Counted from the first letter of the stretch, positions 9,436-18,112 are shown. The stretch is 64,000 nt of DNA from Metallosphaera tengchongensis (GCF_013343295.1 NZ_CP049074.1:1903501-1967500); one strand, 5' to 3'. The notes: generated by a model not told the origin, from the letters alone. Numbers and translations: made by a program.

Positions 9436-9447
9436 TAGTATAAAAGC
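9436..9447. promoter_or_regulatory. Shared TATA-like element between cas6 and csa3
   Basis: AGTATAAAAGCG lies in the short gap between the divergent cas6 and csa3 genes. The distance of about 26 bp to cas6 (9416), and roughly 40 bp to the GTG of csa3 (9482), suggests it can serve one or both directions, probably with leaderless or short-leader transcripts. Csa3 could autoregulate here. Confidence 0.45.
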
Positions 9448-9481
9448 GTGGTGATCTACGACTCAAACTTTTAACTAACGC

Positions 9482-10132
9482 GTGTTACTTATACTCGTGT
9501 CCCTCTTAGTATCCCCCATTGGCTTCGACGAAAAGTTCCTGGTAAGGGCGTTTTGGAGGAGAGGCAACAAGGAGATAAAGGAGGTCCTCCTGATCAAGCC
9601 CTCCGATAGGAATGAAAAGTCTGAAAAAGCACTCAACTCTTTTTCAGAACTGTTAAAACAGGTGGAGGTCCCCCTGAATGTCCTAGAGGTCGACCCCAAG
9701 GACTTCACTTCCGCGGTCTCGAAAATAGCTAGGGAGCTGATGAACTCGAGGTCTACCTCCTTCATTATAAACCTCTCCAGCGGTATGAGGATCCTGGGAC
9801 TGGAGGTCCTCACGGCGTTCCTACTCTTGGACATAAACGCTGAGCTCGAGGTCGAAATGGAGAACCAGGAGGGAGTAGTGACCTGGAGCTTGAAGGACAT
9901 GGTAAAGGGCAGGATCGACGTCAAGGGAGACGTGGAGATACTGAAGGCCGTCAAAAAGGGTATCAACACGGTCTCTGAAGTGGCGAGGGAAGTGGGGGCC
10001 CCAATCGCCACAGTGTGGAGGAAGGTCAACAGGCTAATAGAGGAGGGCTACCTAGAGAAGGACGAAAAGGACCTCCTAAGGCTAACCGTAAAGGGTAGGA
10101 TCTCCACGGAGATCTACGACGCCTCATCTTAG
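9482..10132 (+). CDS. csa3: Csa3, CARF-winged-helix regulator of type I-A CRISPR
   Basis: A 216-residue protein. Residues 1-130 form a CARF-like Rossmann fold: SPIGFDEKFLVRAF at the start and the ligand-loop motif INLSSGMRILGLEV near residue 98. A C-terminal winged helix-turn-helix follows (NTVSEVAREVGAPIATVWRKVNRLIEEGYLEK). Csa3 proteins bind cyclic oligoadenylate and regulate cas genes or array transcription. It starts at GTG because an in-frame TAA lies six bases upstream; a later GTG at 9497 is possible. It sits directly before csa5 and diverges from cas6, the usual place for a regulator of the interference operon. A second Csa3 is encoded at 34863-35561. Confidence 0.85.
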   Translation: MLLILVSLLVSPIGFDEKFLVRAFWRRGNKEIKEVLLIKPSDRNEKSEKALNSFSELLKQVEVPLNVLEVDPKDFTSAVSKIARELMNSRSTSFIINLSSGMRILGLEVLTAFLLLDINAELEVEMENQEGVVTWSLKDMVKGRIDVKGDVEILKAVKKGINTVSEVAREVGAPIATVWRKVNRLIEEGYLEKDEKDLLRLTVKGRISTEIYDASS

Positions 10133-10192
10133 AAACTGTGAAAGTTTTTTCACTTATCTGAAAAAGCTTTCAGTACCTAAATGCCATGAAGA

Positions 10193-10200
10193 CTTATATA
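10193..10200 (+). promoter_or_regulatory. TATA box of the type I-A interference operon
   Basis: CTTATATA stands about 27 bp before the ATG of csa5, the standard archaeal spacing for a leaderless first gene. It follows the csa3 stop by 60 bp, so the operon probably has its own promoter, which Csa3 could regulate. Confidence 0.55.
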
Positions 10201-10223
10201 GGGCTTTGACGTAGAGAATAGTG

Positions 10224-10625
10224 ATGAATATGAGTCAAGAAGACAAAGAGCTTGTTCTTAGGAGGGTGGCAAACCTGCTCGCGGTTGCCACCATTTACGC
10301 CGATACGCCCACTTTCACGGACAGGATGGCTAACGCCCTGAATAAAGAGTCCGTGTTGAGGTCCATCTACGATGCCGAGAGGATAGTGAAGGTCGGCAAG
10401 GACCGTGGAGAAATCATGGAGACGAGGGAACAGGGAGAGCACTCAGGTCCTTGGATTTCTGTGGTCGAGACGAGTGATAAAGGCAAGAACGTAAAGGGCA
10501 AGGTCTTCGGCTATTTACCGAGCGAACAAGACGTGGAGAAGTTCTTGAACTACGTGGAGAAGGACATATACCTAGCTAGGAAAGTGGGGGCCCTAGCTAT
10601 GGCAGCCGTTAACAAGCAAGGGTGA
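10224..10625 (+). CDS. csa5: Csa5, small subunit of type I-A Cascade
   Basis: A 133-residue, mostly helical protein of the Csa5 (Cas11a) family. The pattern LRRVANLLAVATIYADTPTFTDRMANAL with a C-terminal YLARKVGALAMAAVNK is typical of the crenarchaeal small subunit. Several small subunits line the Cascade belly and stabilise the R-loop. The start is the ATG at 10224 (GTG at 10221 is equivalent), set by the TATA box at 10193-10200. The stop is 4 bp before cas7, so the two are co-transcribed. Confidence 0.82.
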   Translation: MNMSQEDKELVLRRVANLLAVATIYADTPTFTDRMANALNKESVLRSIYDAERIVKVGKDRGEIMETREQGEHSGPWISVVETSDKGKNVKGKVFGYLPSEQDVEKFLNYVEKDIYLARKVGALAMAAVNKQG

Positions 10626-10629
10626 GACC

Positions 10630-11586
10630 ATGATAGCAGGAAGCGTTAGGTTACTTATCAACGTTGAGGCCCTCAACGGGGTCGAGTCTGTGGGCAACCT
10701 AGTGAGGCACAGGAGCGTCCCAGTCGTGTTCAGGACGAGTAACGGTTACGTGATGAGGTACGTTCCCGCGATCTCAGGGGAGTCCATAGCCCACACCTAC
10801 CAGTTTGAACTGGCGCAGTTAGCAAAGGCTGGGAATCTACCAGTCACAAACCTGTCCCTGTCTGGAGAGTTCGTCAAGTTCGCAAGCGACGATTTCCTTG
10901 CAGGCGTGACCCCGCCAAAGGACGCCAACGACGCTAGGAGGTTTGAGGTCGACGTCATGTTAACTGACGTTGTAGCAGACGTGGGTGGCTTCCTGTTCGC
11001 GGGTAAGAACCCCGTCAGGAGGTCCTCCAGGTTCTACGTAGGGTACATGATACCGACACTCCAAGGGGAGGAGATCCCCTCGCAGCTAGAGGCCCAGTTC
11101 CACGTACGCTACTCCCAGTCCACTCAACAGCACGCCATATTCAACGTTGAGATGGGTTCAGCACTTTACACTGTGAGTTTCGCCCTAGACGAGAAGACTA
11201 TCGCTACCCCGTCAAACGCTGGGAACCAGGTCCAAGGGGAGAGCACGCTAGCCCAGCAGAGGAAGTCCAGGGTAGAGGCTGCTATAAAGGCGCTCTCCGT
11301 GATAATGAACGTCAGCTTCGGAGGAAAGAGGTCCAGGTTCCTCCCATCAGCGAAGCTGCAGTCTGCTGTGGTCACAATGTCAGAGTTCCCGTTCATGCCA
11401 GAGCCCGGACACTCCCCCAACTACATCAAGGACACCGCAGAGAGGATAAGCAGGACAGCGTCCCTACGTGGCTCCCAGAACTACGTGGTCATGGCGGTGA
11501 ACAACGAGGGCCTTGACGCAGGGAATGCCAAGGTACTGAGCTACCCTGAGGACCTGATAACTGAGCTCCTCAAACTAGCGAAGTAA
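10630..11586 (+). CDS. cas7: Cas7 (Csa2), backbone subunit of type I-A Cascade
   Basis: A 318-residue protein of the Csa2/DevR-type Cas7 family. It shows the N-terminal SVRLLINVEALNGVESVGNLVRHR strand, the FRTSNGYVMRYVPAISGESIAHTYQ region and a conserved GGKRSRFLPS loop. Multiple copies polymerise along the crRNA spacer to form the Cascade backbone. Length matches the family (about 310-330). GGTGAG lies just upstream of the ATG as a possible ribosome-binding site, as expected inside an operon. csa5 precedes it and cas5 follows after 4 bp. Confidence 0.88.
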   Translation: MIAGSVRLLINVEALNGVESVGNLVRHRSVPVVFRTSNGYVMRYVPAISGESIAHTYQFELAQLAKAGNLPVTNLSLSGEFVKFASDDFLAGVTPPKDANDARRFEVDVMLTDVVADVGGFLFAGKNPVRRSSRFYVGYMIPTLQGEEIPSQLEAQFHVRYSQSTQQHAIFNVEMGSALYTVSFALDEKTIATPSNAGNQVQGESTLAQQRKSRVEAAIKALSVIMNVSFGGKRSRFLPSAKLQSAVVTMSEFPFMPEPGHSPNYIKDTAERISRTASLRGSQNYVVMAVNNEGLDAGNAKVLSYPEDLITELLKLAK

Positions 11587-11590
11587 CAGG

Positions 11591-12319
11591 GTGCACGAAT
11601 TGGAGTATTACGCCAAGGTCAGGTTAAAGCTACACTGGGGTTTTTCCGTCAGCGTCCCCTTGGCCGCCAAGGCCAAGCCGTCCTTCTTCCTCCCTCCCCC
11701 TTCAACACTCAAGGGAGCCCTCTCCTTCTCTAAGTATAGGGGGGTGGACACTGTGGGAGGTAGGTCGCCAGCGAGCGAATTTGAGGACGTCCTGGCCTTC
11801 GCTAGGTTCTCGGACGACACCGTGGCGAGCTACAGCGAGGACGTTGTGAGGAACGTTGTCCTCCTCTTCCAGAGACCGGAAAGGAGGGAGGATAGGACGT
11901 ACTGGTTCAACATAGTTCCCACGGGAAAGGTTCTCTCCCCCGCAGGGGAAATAGTCTCAGTATTCGTGACTAATAAGTTCACTAAGAAGGAGTTGGAGGA
12001 CATGGGCTGGTCGATCATGAGGTTAGGGTCCAAGGAGGGCCTGGTGAGCGTGGAGGAAGTGGAGACTGGGGAGGCTAAGGCGGTGAGCGGTAAGGTGAGC
12101 ACTAAGTACTATTTCCCTGCAACAGCAGCCGTGGAGGAGTCCCACACGCCGAAACTCGTGTACGCCGAGTTCTGGGAGGGGGGCTTTGAGTACGGTAAGG
12201 AAGGGAAGCGCGTAAGGTACGCCGTCCCGCTCCAGAGGTTCCCCATGAAGTCCATCGAGGTGACGGTGAACAGTAGGAAAGCCTACGAGGTCGGTGGTGA
12301 GTACGTCGTCGTTGCTTGA
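11591..12319 (+). CDS. cas5: Cas5 (type I-A), crRNA 5'-handle-binding subunit
   Basis: A 242-residue RAMP protein starting at GTG. The signature is near the N-terminus (YAKVRLKLHWGFSVSVP, then PSFFLPPPSTLKGALSF), typical of crenarchaeal Cas5a. Cas5 caps Cascade at the crRNA 5' handle and contacts the large subunit. It begins 4 bp after the cas7 stop and its 3' end overlaps the cas3' start by about 23 bp, so translation is probably coupled. The length is normal. Confidence 0.83.
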   Translation: MHELEYYAKVRLKLHWGFSVSVPLAAKAKPSFFLPPPSTLKGALSFSKYRGVDTVGGRSPASEFEDVLAFARFSDDTVASYSEDVVRNVVLLFQRPERREDRTYWFNIVPTGKVLSPAGEIVSVFVTNKFTKKELEDMGWSIMRLGSKEGLVSVEEVETGEAKAVSGKVSTKYYFPATAAVEESHTPKLVYAEFWEGGFEYGKEGKRVRYAVPLQRFPMKSIEVTVNSRKAYEVGGEYVVVA

Positions 12320-13775
12320 CTACTACTGGGAGGTAAACAAGGAGCTGAAATATTCCCCGAGGCAGGGGATAGAGGACACCCTAGCCCTCCTGGAGAACGG
12401 TAGTGATGTGGTGTTCACTGCACCGACTGGGTACGGGAAGACTACCCTTACCAAGGTCCTGGGAGTTGCCTCCTCCAAGGGGAACCAACTGTTTGACCGA
12501 GTGATCCACGTCCTCCCCTTCAGGGGCATAGTCCAGGACCTGTACAGTAAATTACGTGATGAGAAGAACAAGCTGGGGATCAAGAGCGTCGGGGCACAAG
12601 ACATGGACTACCACGACGCGCCGTACTACCTGAAGAAGGTGAACGTGACCACTTTGGACTCTTTCATCCTCAACCTGTTTAAGGTCCCAGTGGACGAGTT
12701 CAAGAGGGTGATAAAGGGCAACGGTTCACACTTTGAGGTGCCCAGGGGTATGATATACTCTTCAGTGGTGATCTTCGACGAGTTCCACCTGTTCGCCGAG
12801 GAGGGAAGGGCCCTCAGCTCCACCCTCAGCGCCATAAGGGCGTTGAAGAACGCCATGGTGCCCGTGGTGATCATGACGGCTACGTTAACTACACAGATGA
12901 AGGACGAGCTCCTGGCTATGGGTTTCAAACACGTCCATGCTACCGACTTCCACGTGGACAGGCGCTTGAGAACGGAGTTCGTGTCTGACCCTGTCGAGGC
13001 TGTGGAGAAGGGGAAGAAGAACCTGATGGTCTTCAACACGAGGGAAGGGGCCATTAAAGCGTACGTGGAGCTGAAGCGGAGAGGTCACAGACCCCTCCTG
13101 ATACACAGTAAGTTCAACACCCAGGACAGGAAGAAGAAGGTGGAGGAGCTGCAGAAGATGAGCGCGGACAAGAGTGAGTATGACGTAGCCGTGACCACCC
13201 AGGTCGTGGAGGCTGGGATTGACGTGTCCTTTGACGTCCTCATCACTGAGGCCTGTCCCGCAGACTCCCTTTTACAGAGGGCAGGTAGGGTAGCCAGGTA
13301 CGGAGGAGATGGGGTCGTTAAGATCTTCCCCTTCAGCGGGAAAGTGTACGACAAGGAGGAGGTGGAGAGGACCATGAGAGAGGCGGAGAGGAGGGGGATA
13401 GACCCGGCCATACTCTCCGTGTTGAAGAGGGGTGTCGAGAGGGACATGGCCCTTGAGAAATCCCTAGAGATTATAGACTCGAACGTCATGTTCAGCGCTA
13501 GAACGGCATCTGACCTCATGATGGAGATGTGCTCCCTGACCAGGGAGGTCTCCCTGATCCCAGGCTTCCCCCCACGTACTAGAGACGCGCAGCAGGCCAT
13601 ACCCCTCACCGAGTACGAGGCCAGGCGTCTACTCCCTGGGAAAGTTGTCCCCTACGAAGGGGACGAAGAGGACTTTCAACCACACTCCCAGTGCCTCCCC
13701 GTTGAGCTCTTGAAGAACGGGATAGAGGGTGTCGTGATCAAGGGTTACGACCCAGAGGTGGGTGGGATAATATGA
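12297..13775 (+). CDS. cas3': Cas3' DEAD-type helicase of type I-A
   Basis: About 492 residues of superfamily 2 helicase, starting at GTG (12297, or 12294). Motifs in order: Walker A APTGYGKTT (about 43-51), DEFH motif II in VVIFDEFHLF, motif III MTATLT, motif V TTQVVEAGIDVSFD, and motif VI QRAGRVARYG. In I-A systems the helicase and HD nuclease of Cas3 are separate proteins, and this is the helicase that unwinds target DNA. Its 3' end overlaps the HD gene by 4 bp (ATGA). The end after motif VI is the family's usual accessory tail. Confidence 0.9.
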   Translation: MSTSSLLDYYWEVNKELKYSPRQGIEDTLALLENGSDVVFTAPTGYGKTTLTKVLGVASSKGNQLFDRVIHVLPFRGIVQDLYSKLRDEKNKLGIKSVGAQDMDYHDAPYYLKKVNVTTLDSFILNLFKVPVDEFKRVIKGNGSHFEVPRGMIYSSVVIFDEFHLFAEEGRALSSTLSAIRALKNAMVPVVIMTATLTTQMKDELLAMGFKHVHATDFHVDRRLRTEFVSDPVEAVEKGKKNLMVFNTREGAIKAYVELKRRGHRPLLIHSKFNTQDRKKKVEELQKMSADKSEYDVAVTTQVVEAGIDVSFDVLITEACPADSLLQRAGRVARYGGDGVVKIFPFSGKVYDKEEVERTMREAERRGIDPAILSVLKRGVERDMALEKSLEIIDSNVMFSARTASDLMMEMCSLTREVSLIPGFPPRTRDAQQAIPLTEYEARRLLPGKVVPYEGDEEDFQPHSQCLPVELLKNGIEGVVIKGYDPEVGGII

Positions 13776-14506
13776 AGCCGTGCGCTTTCCACGAACAGGA
13801 GTTGACCTCCCACGCGAAGGGGAGCGTGGACCAAATGCTCACGTTCTTTGACGACCATTACTTCACGGTCCTGCACAGGAAACTGAACCATTACCTCAGG
13901 AAGCTAGGCAGCAACCTGGACTTGGATCCTCAGCAGGTAAAGGAACTGGTCAAGTTCCTGACAGCCTTCCACGACATCGGTAAAGCAGCCGAGGAGTACC
14001 AAGTACAGTTTGACGACGCCTGCAGGGCCAAGGGAGAAAAGACCTCCTTCGTGTACCACGAGGTAGGGGGTGCGCTCTTCCTCTGGTACAACCGATGGGA
14101 GGATGAGTTCCTCAAGGTGATGTCCGTCATGTCCGTTCTAAACCACCTAAACGCCATAAGGGGACTACACAACTTGAACGAAAGCAAGGTTAAACCTGGA
14201 CACCTGAAGCTGGGGAGGTACGGCTCGGCCTTCCTGTCCCAGGTTATCGACCAGACCAAAGTGAGGAACCCGTTCATGACCACCTACGAGGTGAGGGACT
14301 ACGAAAAGTATGAGGTCCAGGACATGGTGAGCCAGCTCAGCAGTTTCGCCAGTTCAAAGTTGGAGTTAAAGTACTACGTGCTCCTGCTGACCCCTATCAT
14401 TGTAGGGGACAACCTGGACAGCTCCTCCCAAAGGAAAAAGGACCAGTCCTACAAGTCCAAGAGCAGGTTCATCACTGCCATTGAAACGGAGGTGAAGTCG
14501 AGTTGA
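13772..14506 (+). CDS. cas3'': Cas3'' HD nuclease of type I-A
   Basis: A 244-residue HD-superfamily protein. The metal-binding motif FHDIGKAAEEYQ is near residue 70, with upstream and downstream His (SHAKGS near residue 13, YHEVGGA near 97, LNHLNAI near 128) that would complete the site. It degrades the DNA exposed by Cascade and unwound by Cas3'. ATG overlaps the cas3' stop by 4 bp, and its stop overlaps the next start, so the three genes are tightly coupled. Length suits a stand-alone Cas3''. Confidence 0.87.
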   Translation: MKPCAFHEQELTSHAKGSVDQMLTFFDDHYFTVLHRKLNHYLRKLGSNLDLDPQQVKELVKFLTAFHDIGKAAEEYQVQFDDACRAKGEKTSFVYHEVGGALFLWYNRWEDEFLKVMSVMSVLNHLNAIRGLHNLNESKVKPGHLKLGRYGSAFLSQVIDQTKVRNPFMTTYEVRDYEKYEVQDMVSQLSSFASSKLELKYYVLLLTPIIVGDNLDSSSQRKKDQSYKSKSRFITAIETEVKSS

Positions 14507-15522
14507 CCGTGACAGTACCTCTCTACGACATATTTGGGGACAATTTCGTGATCACCCTTGCCTCCCTCACGAGTAACGCTAGGAGGACCCTGGACTCAGT
14601 CGAGTTCGACGAGAGGGAGCTCAGGGACGCCCTCCTTACCGCCTCTGAAGTTGCTAAGGCCAGGGAAGGGGCAGGCAAGTTCGACTTCCCCAGGAGCGGA
14701 AACGACAAGAGGTCCTTTTCAGCGTCCCTCAAGTGCTTCAATATACCCGAAGGTACTCCAGTCTCCACGGCCCTAGAGAAGGTAGCGAACTCCCTCTCCC
14801 CCCAGCCCAGCTGTGAGGAGGTGAGCTCTCTCTCCATGCTTAAACCCGAGTTCTACGAGTACGCAAGGACCCCTGGGTTCTACGGAGGGAGGAAGACTGG
14901 TATCGAGGTGTCCCCCACCTACGTCATGCTGAGCGTAGCCGGTTGGGTCCTGAGCCGACTGGGGAGGGCCCCCGTCGCAAATAGGGAGTACGTGGGGGTC
15001 TACGCGTTCCCCATCGACATAGACAGGAAGTTCAGCACCATCCCCTCATTGTTGAAGAGCCTGGGCAACGGGATGATACCGGGTACCGAACCTGCGACTG
15101 CCCTCTCCATATGGTTGGCCTCGAAGATGCTGGAGTCAAAGGCAATAGTTGACCAGGTCATGCTCTACTTCATGTCTGAGCCAGGGGGGCAGAGCCCTGC
15201 CAGAGTGACCAGCGGGCAGATAGTGAGCGTGGAGAGGTTAGTCAAACACAAGAAGTTCAGTGATGTCCACAAGACCGCTGAGATAATCGCCCGTAGAGCG
15301 TTAAGCCCAGACCCATGGGAGTGCGATAAGGGAGGCTTCAGCGTAAGGTTCTCCAACCTCCTGTTCGAAGTATTGACTGGCAGTAGGAGGGAGGTCGAAC
15401 TGACCTACTTCGCCAACAGGGAGTACATGAGCTGGAGAAATAGTGACGATGATAAAAAGAAGGAGTGCTTAGACTATTACAAGTCAGCTTCATCCATAGC
15501 AAACAAGGTAGCAGAAGTCTGA
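14503..15522 (+). CDS. cas8a2: Cas8a2 (Csa4), large subunit of type I-A Cascade
   Basis: A 339-residue protein beginning at TTG, overlapping the cas3'' stop by 4 bp. It carries the motif FYEYARTPGFYGGRKTGIEV followed by SPTYVMLSVAGWVLSRLG, which I associate with Csa4/Cas8a2 of crenarchaea. The large subunit recognises the PAM and helps recruit Cas3. Gene order (csa5-cas7-cas5-cas3'-cas3''-cas8a2) matches Sulfolobus I-A operons. Cas8 proteins diverge fast, so the call rests partly on position. Confidence 0.78.
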   Translation: MTVTVPLYDIFGDNFVITLASLTSNARRTLDSVEFDERELRDALLTASEVAKAREGAGKFDFPRSGNDKRSFSASLKCFNIPEGTPVSTALEKVANSLSPQPSCEEVSSLSMLKPEFYEYARTPGFYGGRKTGIEVSPTYVMLSVAGWVLSRLGRAPVANREYVGVYAFPIDIDRKFSTIPSLLKSLGNGMIPGTEPATALSIWLASKMLESKAIVDQVMLYFMSEPGGQSPARVTSGQIVSVERLVKHKKFSDVHKTAEIIARRALSPDPWECDKGGFSVRFSNLLFEVLTGSRREVELTYFANREYMSWRNSDDDKKKECLDYYKSASSIANKVAEV

Positions 15523-15558
15523 TTTTTTGGGTAACTTTAAAGAAGGAGGTGGTAAGTC

Positions 15559-15855
15559 TTGGGAGAGCTAAAGGGTAGTATAACCTTCAGGAAAGTGTAC
15601 GTGGGCATATCCAGGGAGCTGGTAAAGGACACCTTGTCCCTCTGCTACAGGGCAAGGTCTAAGAGGGACGGCTCAGACGTGTTCATATACCTGTCCCTGT
15701 TCCCAATTAGCCTGACCAAGGGAGCAGTTGTGGAGGAGCGCGACCTCGGGACTCTGGTGAAGACCCTGACGACTGAGTACTGCTGCTTTAAGGCAATGAT
15801 GGTAATGAACAACCGTTTCCTCTACAAACTGTTCTCGAACCTGCTGGAGGAGTAG
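15559..15855 (+). CDS. Small protein at the end of the type I-A operon, unknown
   Basis: A 98-residue protein starting at TTG 36 bp after cas8a2. A strong Shine-Dalgarno sequence (GAAGGAGGTGG, about 15542-15552) gives it good translation support. The composition is natural: basic, two paired Cys (EYCCFKAMMVMNN) and a segment SDVFIYLSLFPISLTKGAVVEERDLGTL. I recognise no Cas family. It lacks the Csa5 pattern, so it is not a second copy of that subunit. It may be an accessory subunit or regulator of the I-A complex. Confidence 0.6.
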   Translation: MGELKGSITFRKVYVGISRELVKDTLSLCYRARSKRDGSDVFIYLSLFPISLTKGAVVEERDLGTLVKTLTTEYCCFKAMMVMNNRFLYKLFSNLLEE

Positions 15856-16337
15856 AGCTAGTAGGTCTGGTCGGACAGGTCCAGGGTTAACTCTGGTAAT
15901 GCACTGAGAACTGCTGTCTAGACCCCTAACGACCAGGTCCAAGGACATGACGTCACCTGGGCTGACCTGGTGACAGAGACGGCTGGGTGTAGTCTGAGGG
16001 GTTGGGTCCACGTCTGGTCTATCTGGGCGACTAACGTAAACCTCTGCCGTCGATTATCACACGTCTCGGGAGCGACCTAGGTACCAAGACCTCTTCTACT
16101 TCCTTGTGAGAGCCAAGGTAATGAGGGGTTCCACTCGCGACGGTCTGTAGTCTACCTCGACCAGGATGCTCACCCAGGACGGGTAAGCGCAAGGCTTAGA
16201 GCTGGGCACGCGAGCGGAGGTATGGGCGCCAAGACCCCAAGGAGGGCCACAGCCTGATCTCCCCCCTCCTTTCAGGACCCAAGACCTAGCGAACCCTGAT
16301 CTGTAAGACTTTTAAAGCCTGATCGTCTATGTACCCT
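15856..16337. other. Intergenic stretch before the CARF-PIN gene
   Basis: About 480 bases with no credible gene on either strand. A TATA-like CTTTTAAAG (about 16309-16317) lies 26 bp before the ATG at 16338 and is the likely promoter of the CARF-PIN gene, so that gene is transcribed separately from the Cascade operon. Confidence 0.4.
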
Positions 16338-17579
16338 ATGAAGTTAGCCGTACTCGGGTCGGACAAGCTCGTGACCACAACAAACGCGTTGCTCTCCGAG
16401 GTCTTCACAGGGACCATCCCTAGTGAAGTCGTAGTGCTCTCCGAATCGCAGGGCACTAAAGACCTGACCAAGCTCGGGGACATCCTCAGCCTGTTCTCAG
16501 ACGTGGAAATCCCTGTAAGGCAGGAAGTTATCGGGGAGGGCGTAGAGAAGTGGAGGCAGAAGGTCTCCACGCTGGACGTGGACGTGGCTGATGTCACCCC
16601 AGGTAGGAAGTACATGGCCGTCTCGGTCTACGCCTACTCCAGGGCGAACGAGGTCAGGTACGTCTACCTTAAGAACGAGGGACAGGGGTACAGGGTATTC
16701 GGTTACGTCCCCTTTAACGAGATCAAGGTCGTTGACGTCAGGGGAGGGAAGGAGATCCCCTTCTCCCCGCCTAAGGTAAACAAGGGGGGCAGGACCTCCT
16801 TCACCCTGTCCCAAGACGGGCTCAGGGCCCTCCTCAACGTATACTCCCTACTGGGGGAGGTGAAGGTCAGTATCGGAGGGGACGAACTCTCCCTGCAGGA
16901 ACTGCCCGAATACGCAATGGAGACGGACGACGTGAAGACCTGCGCTATCAGGTCCGGTCTGCTCATCTTCAAGGAGGAGGCTGAGGTGAGGAGGAAGGTG
17001 GACCAGAACACCTTCTTTATCGCAGACACCAACGCCTACGTGAACCTGGGGAGGAGGTTAGGGGAGATCACTTGGAGCAGGGAGTTCGGAAGGAGGCTCC
17101 TGCCCAGTAGGTCGGTGTACAACGAGATAGAGAGCCACACCAACACGACGCAGAAGAACGATCCGTCCCTCAAGCTATTCCAGTTGGCCTCTTACTCCTT
17201 CCTATCTCTCCACGCGCCCCCTTACACTTCACAGTCTAAGGGTAGCGGTGATATCCCGCTCCTCAACGAGGTCACGTCCCTCAAGGGTACCCTACCCCAC
17301 GTGGTCCTAATCACCGGTGACGCGGGGGTGACCAGGTCAGCCCAGGCCAAGGGGATCGACGTCGTGTTCTTGAACAAGGTCGTTAGGGGGAGCCCAGAAG
17401 GTGTGGGGGAGTTCCTCCAGTGTCTGTCCCTCTTTGGCAAGGACGTGGAAGTCCTGGTCGAGGACAGAACCGTTGCCAGGTTGAAGAAGCAGGTGAGGGC
17501 AGGGGACGAAGTCGAGGTCTACGACCAACTCAGGTATGCATGGGCCATAGAGATGGCCGAGAAGTTCATACGGGAGTAG
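16338..17579 (+). CDS. CARF-PIN fusion: predicted cyclic-oligoadenylate-sensing ribonuclease
   Basis: About 413 residues. The N-terminus is a CARF-like Rossmann fold (KLAVLGSDKLVTTTNALLSEVF, then SEVVVLSES). A middle region of about residues 90-215 is beta-rich. The C-terminus is a PIN nuclease with all four acidic positions: Asp in FIADTNAYVNL (233, counted from the upstream ATG 16329), Glu in YNEIESH (266), Asp in GSGDIPLL (308) and Asp in LITGDAG (331). CARF domains bind cyclic oligoadenylates made by type III Cas10, and PIN domains cut RNA, so it is probably a signal-activated ribonuclease. I chose ATG 16338 from TATA spacing. It has its own promoter beside the I-A operon. Activity and ligand are inference. 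Confidence 0.75.
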   Translation: MKLAVLGSDKLVTTTNALLSEVFTGTIPSEVVVLSESQGTKDLTKLGDILSLFSDVEIPVRQEVIGEGVEKWRQKVSTLDVDVADVTPGRKYMAVSVYAYSRANEVRYVYLKNEGQGYRVFGYVPFNEIKVVDVRGGKEIPFSPPKVNKGGRTSFTLSQDGLRALLNVYSLLGEVKVSIGGDELSLQELPEYAMETDDVKTCAIRSGLLIFKEEAEVRRKVDQNTFFIADTNAYVNLGRRLGEITWSREFGRRLLPSRSVYNEIESHTNTTQKNDPSLKLFQLASYSFLSLHAPPYTSQSKGSGDIPLLNEVTSLKGTLPHVVLITGDAGVTRSAQAKGIDVVFLNKVVRGSPEGVGEFLQCLSLFGKDVEVLVEDRTVARLKKQVRAGDEVEVYDQLRYAWAIEMAEKFIRE

Positions 17580-17889
17580 AGGAGGTAAAGGGGCTGCTGG
17601 AGTCCAGGGACTGTCCATGGGTCAGGGGATAGGGGCTGCTGGACGGGCCTTGTCCTTCATGTGAAGCCCTCACTGGTCCGGGCTTACGCCCCTCATGTAA
17701 GGGGTGGCCGGGGGCAGATAACTACCAACAGGTCCATGACCGCACGACCTTAGGGTCGCTCTCGTGACGCGTAGGTAACGGAAGTGCCTACAAGTGAACT
17801 CTCAATCTCTCTCATGCTTAAGATGTTTAGAGGGGCGTCTAGGCCCAGGTACACGGCTCTCGGCGTTTTGCCTGCTTCCCTGCCAACCG
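17580..17889. other. Intergenic stretch between CARF-PIN and the mini-array
   Basis: About 310 bases without a gene. A short GC-rich hairpin (CCCCTCATGTAAGGGG, about 17691-17706) follows the CARF-PIN gene and might assist transcript ending. Nothing else was recognised. Confidence 0.3.
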
Positions 17890-17976
17890 GACGCATGTGT
17901 ACTGCATTCAAAGCTTTCTCCTGCACCTCTGCCTGTAAGTCTAGGTACTCCCGACGCATGTGCACTGCATTGAAAG
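17890..17976. CRISPR. Two-repeat relic CRISPR with a different repeat family
   Basis: Two 24-nt units at 17890-17913 and 17953-17976 differ at only two positions and are separated by a 39-nt unique spacer (17914-17952). Both begin GACGCATGTG and end GCATTGAAAG or GCATTCAAAG. The TTGAAAG end, the 24-nt length and the 63-nt period are exactly those of the large arrays here, but the 5' part is unrelated to the main repeat. No third unit is visible one period away on either side. It looks like the remnant of a second CRISPR family or a displaced mini-array; orientation by the GAAAG end would be plus. Confidence 0.6.
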
Positions 17977-18112
17977 TGTATCTCCGAAGTCAAGGCCCCC
18001 ATTATGAGGTTTTTAAGCGCTCAAGAACGATGATGAGACGTTAAAAGAAATAGTCGGATCGGCGACCCACTTACTATTTCTGAGTGAGCCCTCTGAGACG
18101 TCTCTAGTCCTT

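Noticed and set aside
18028-18085. Possible C/D box small RNA (ATGATGA then CTGA)
   Set aside because: No convincing internal D' and C' boxes; the two motifs are short enough to occur by chance.
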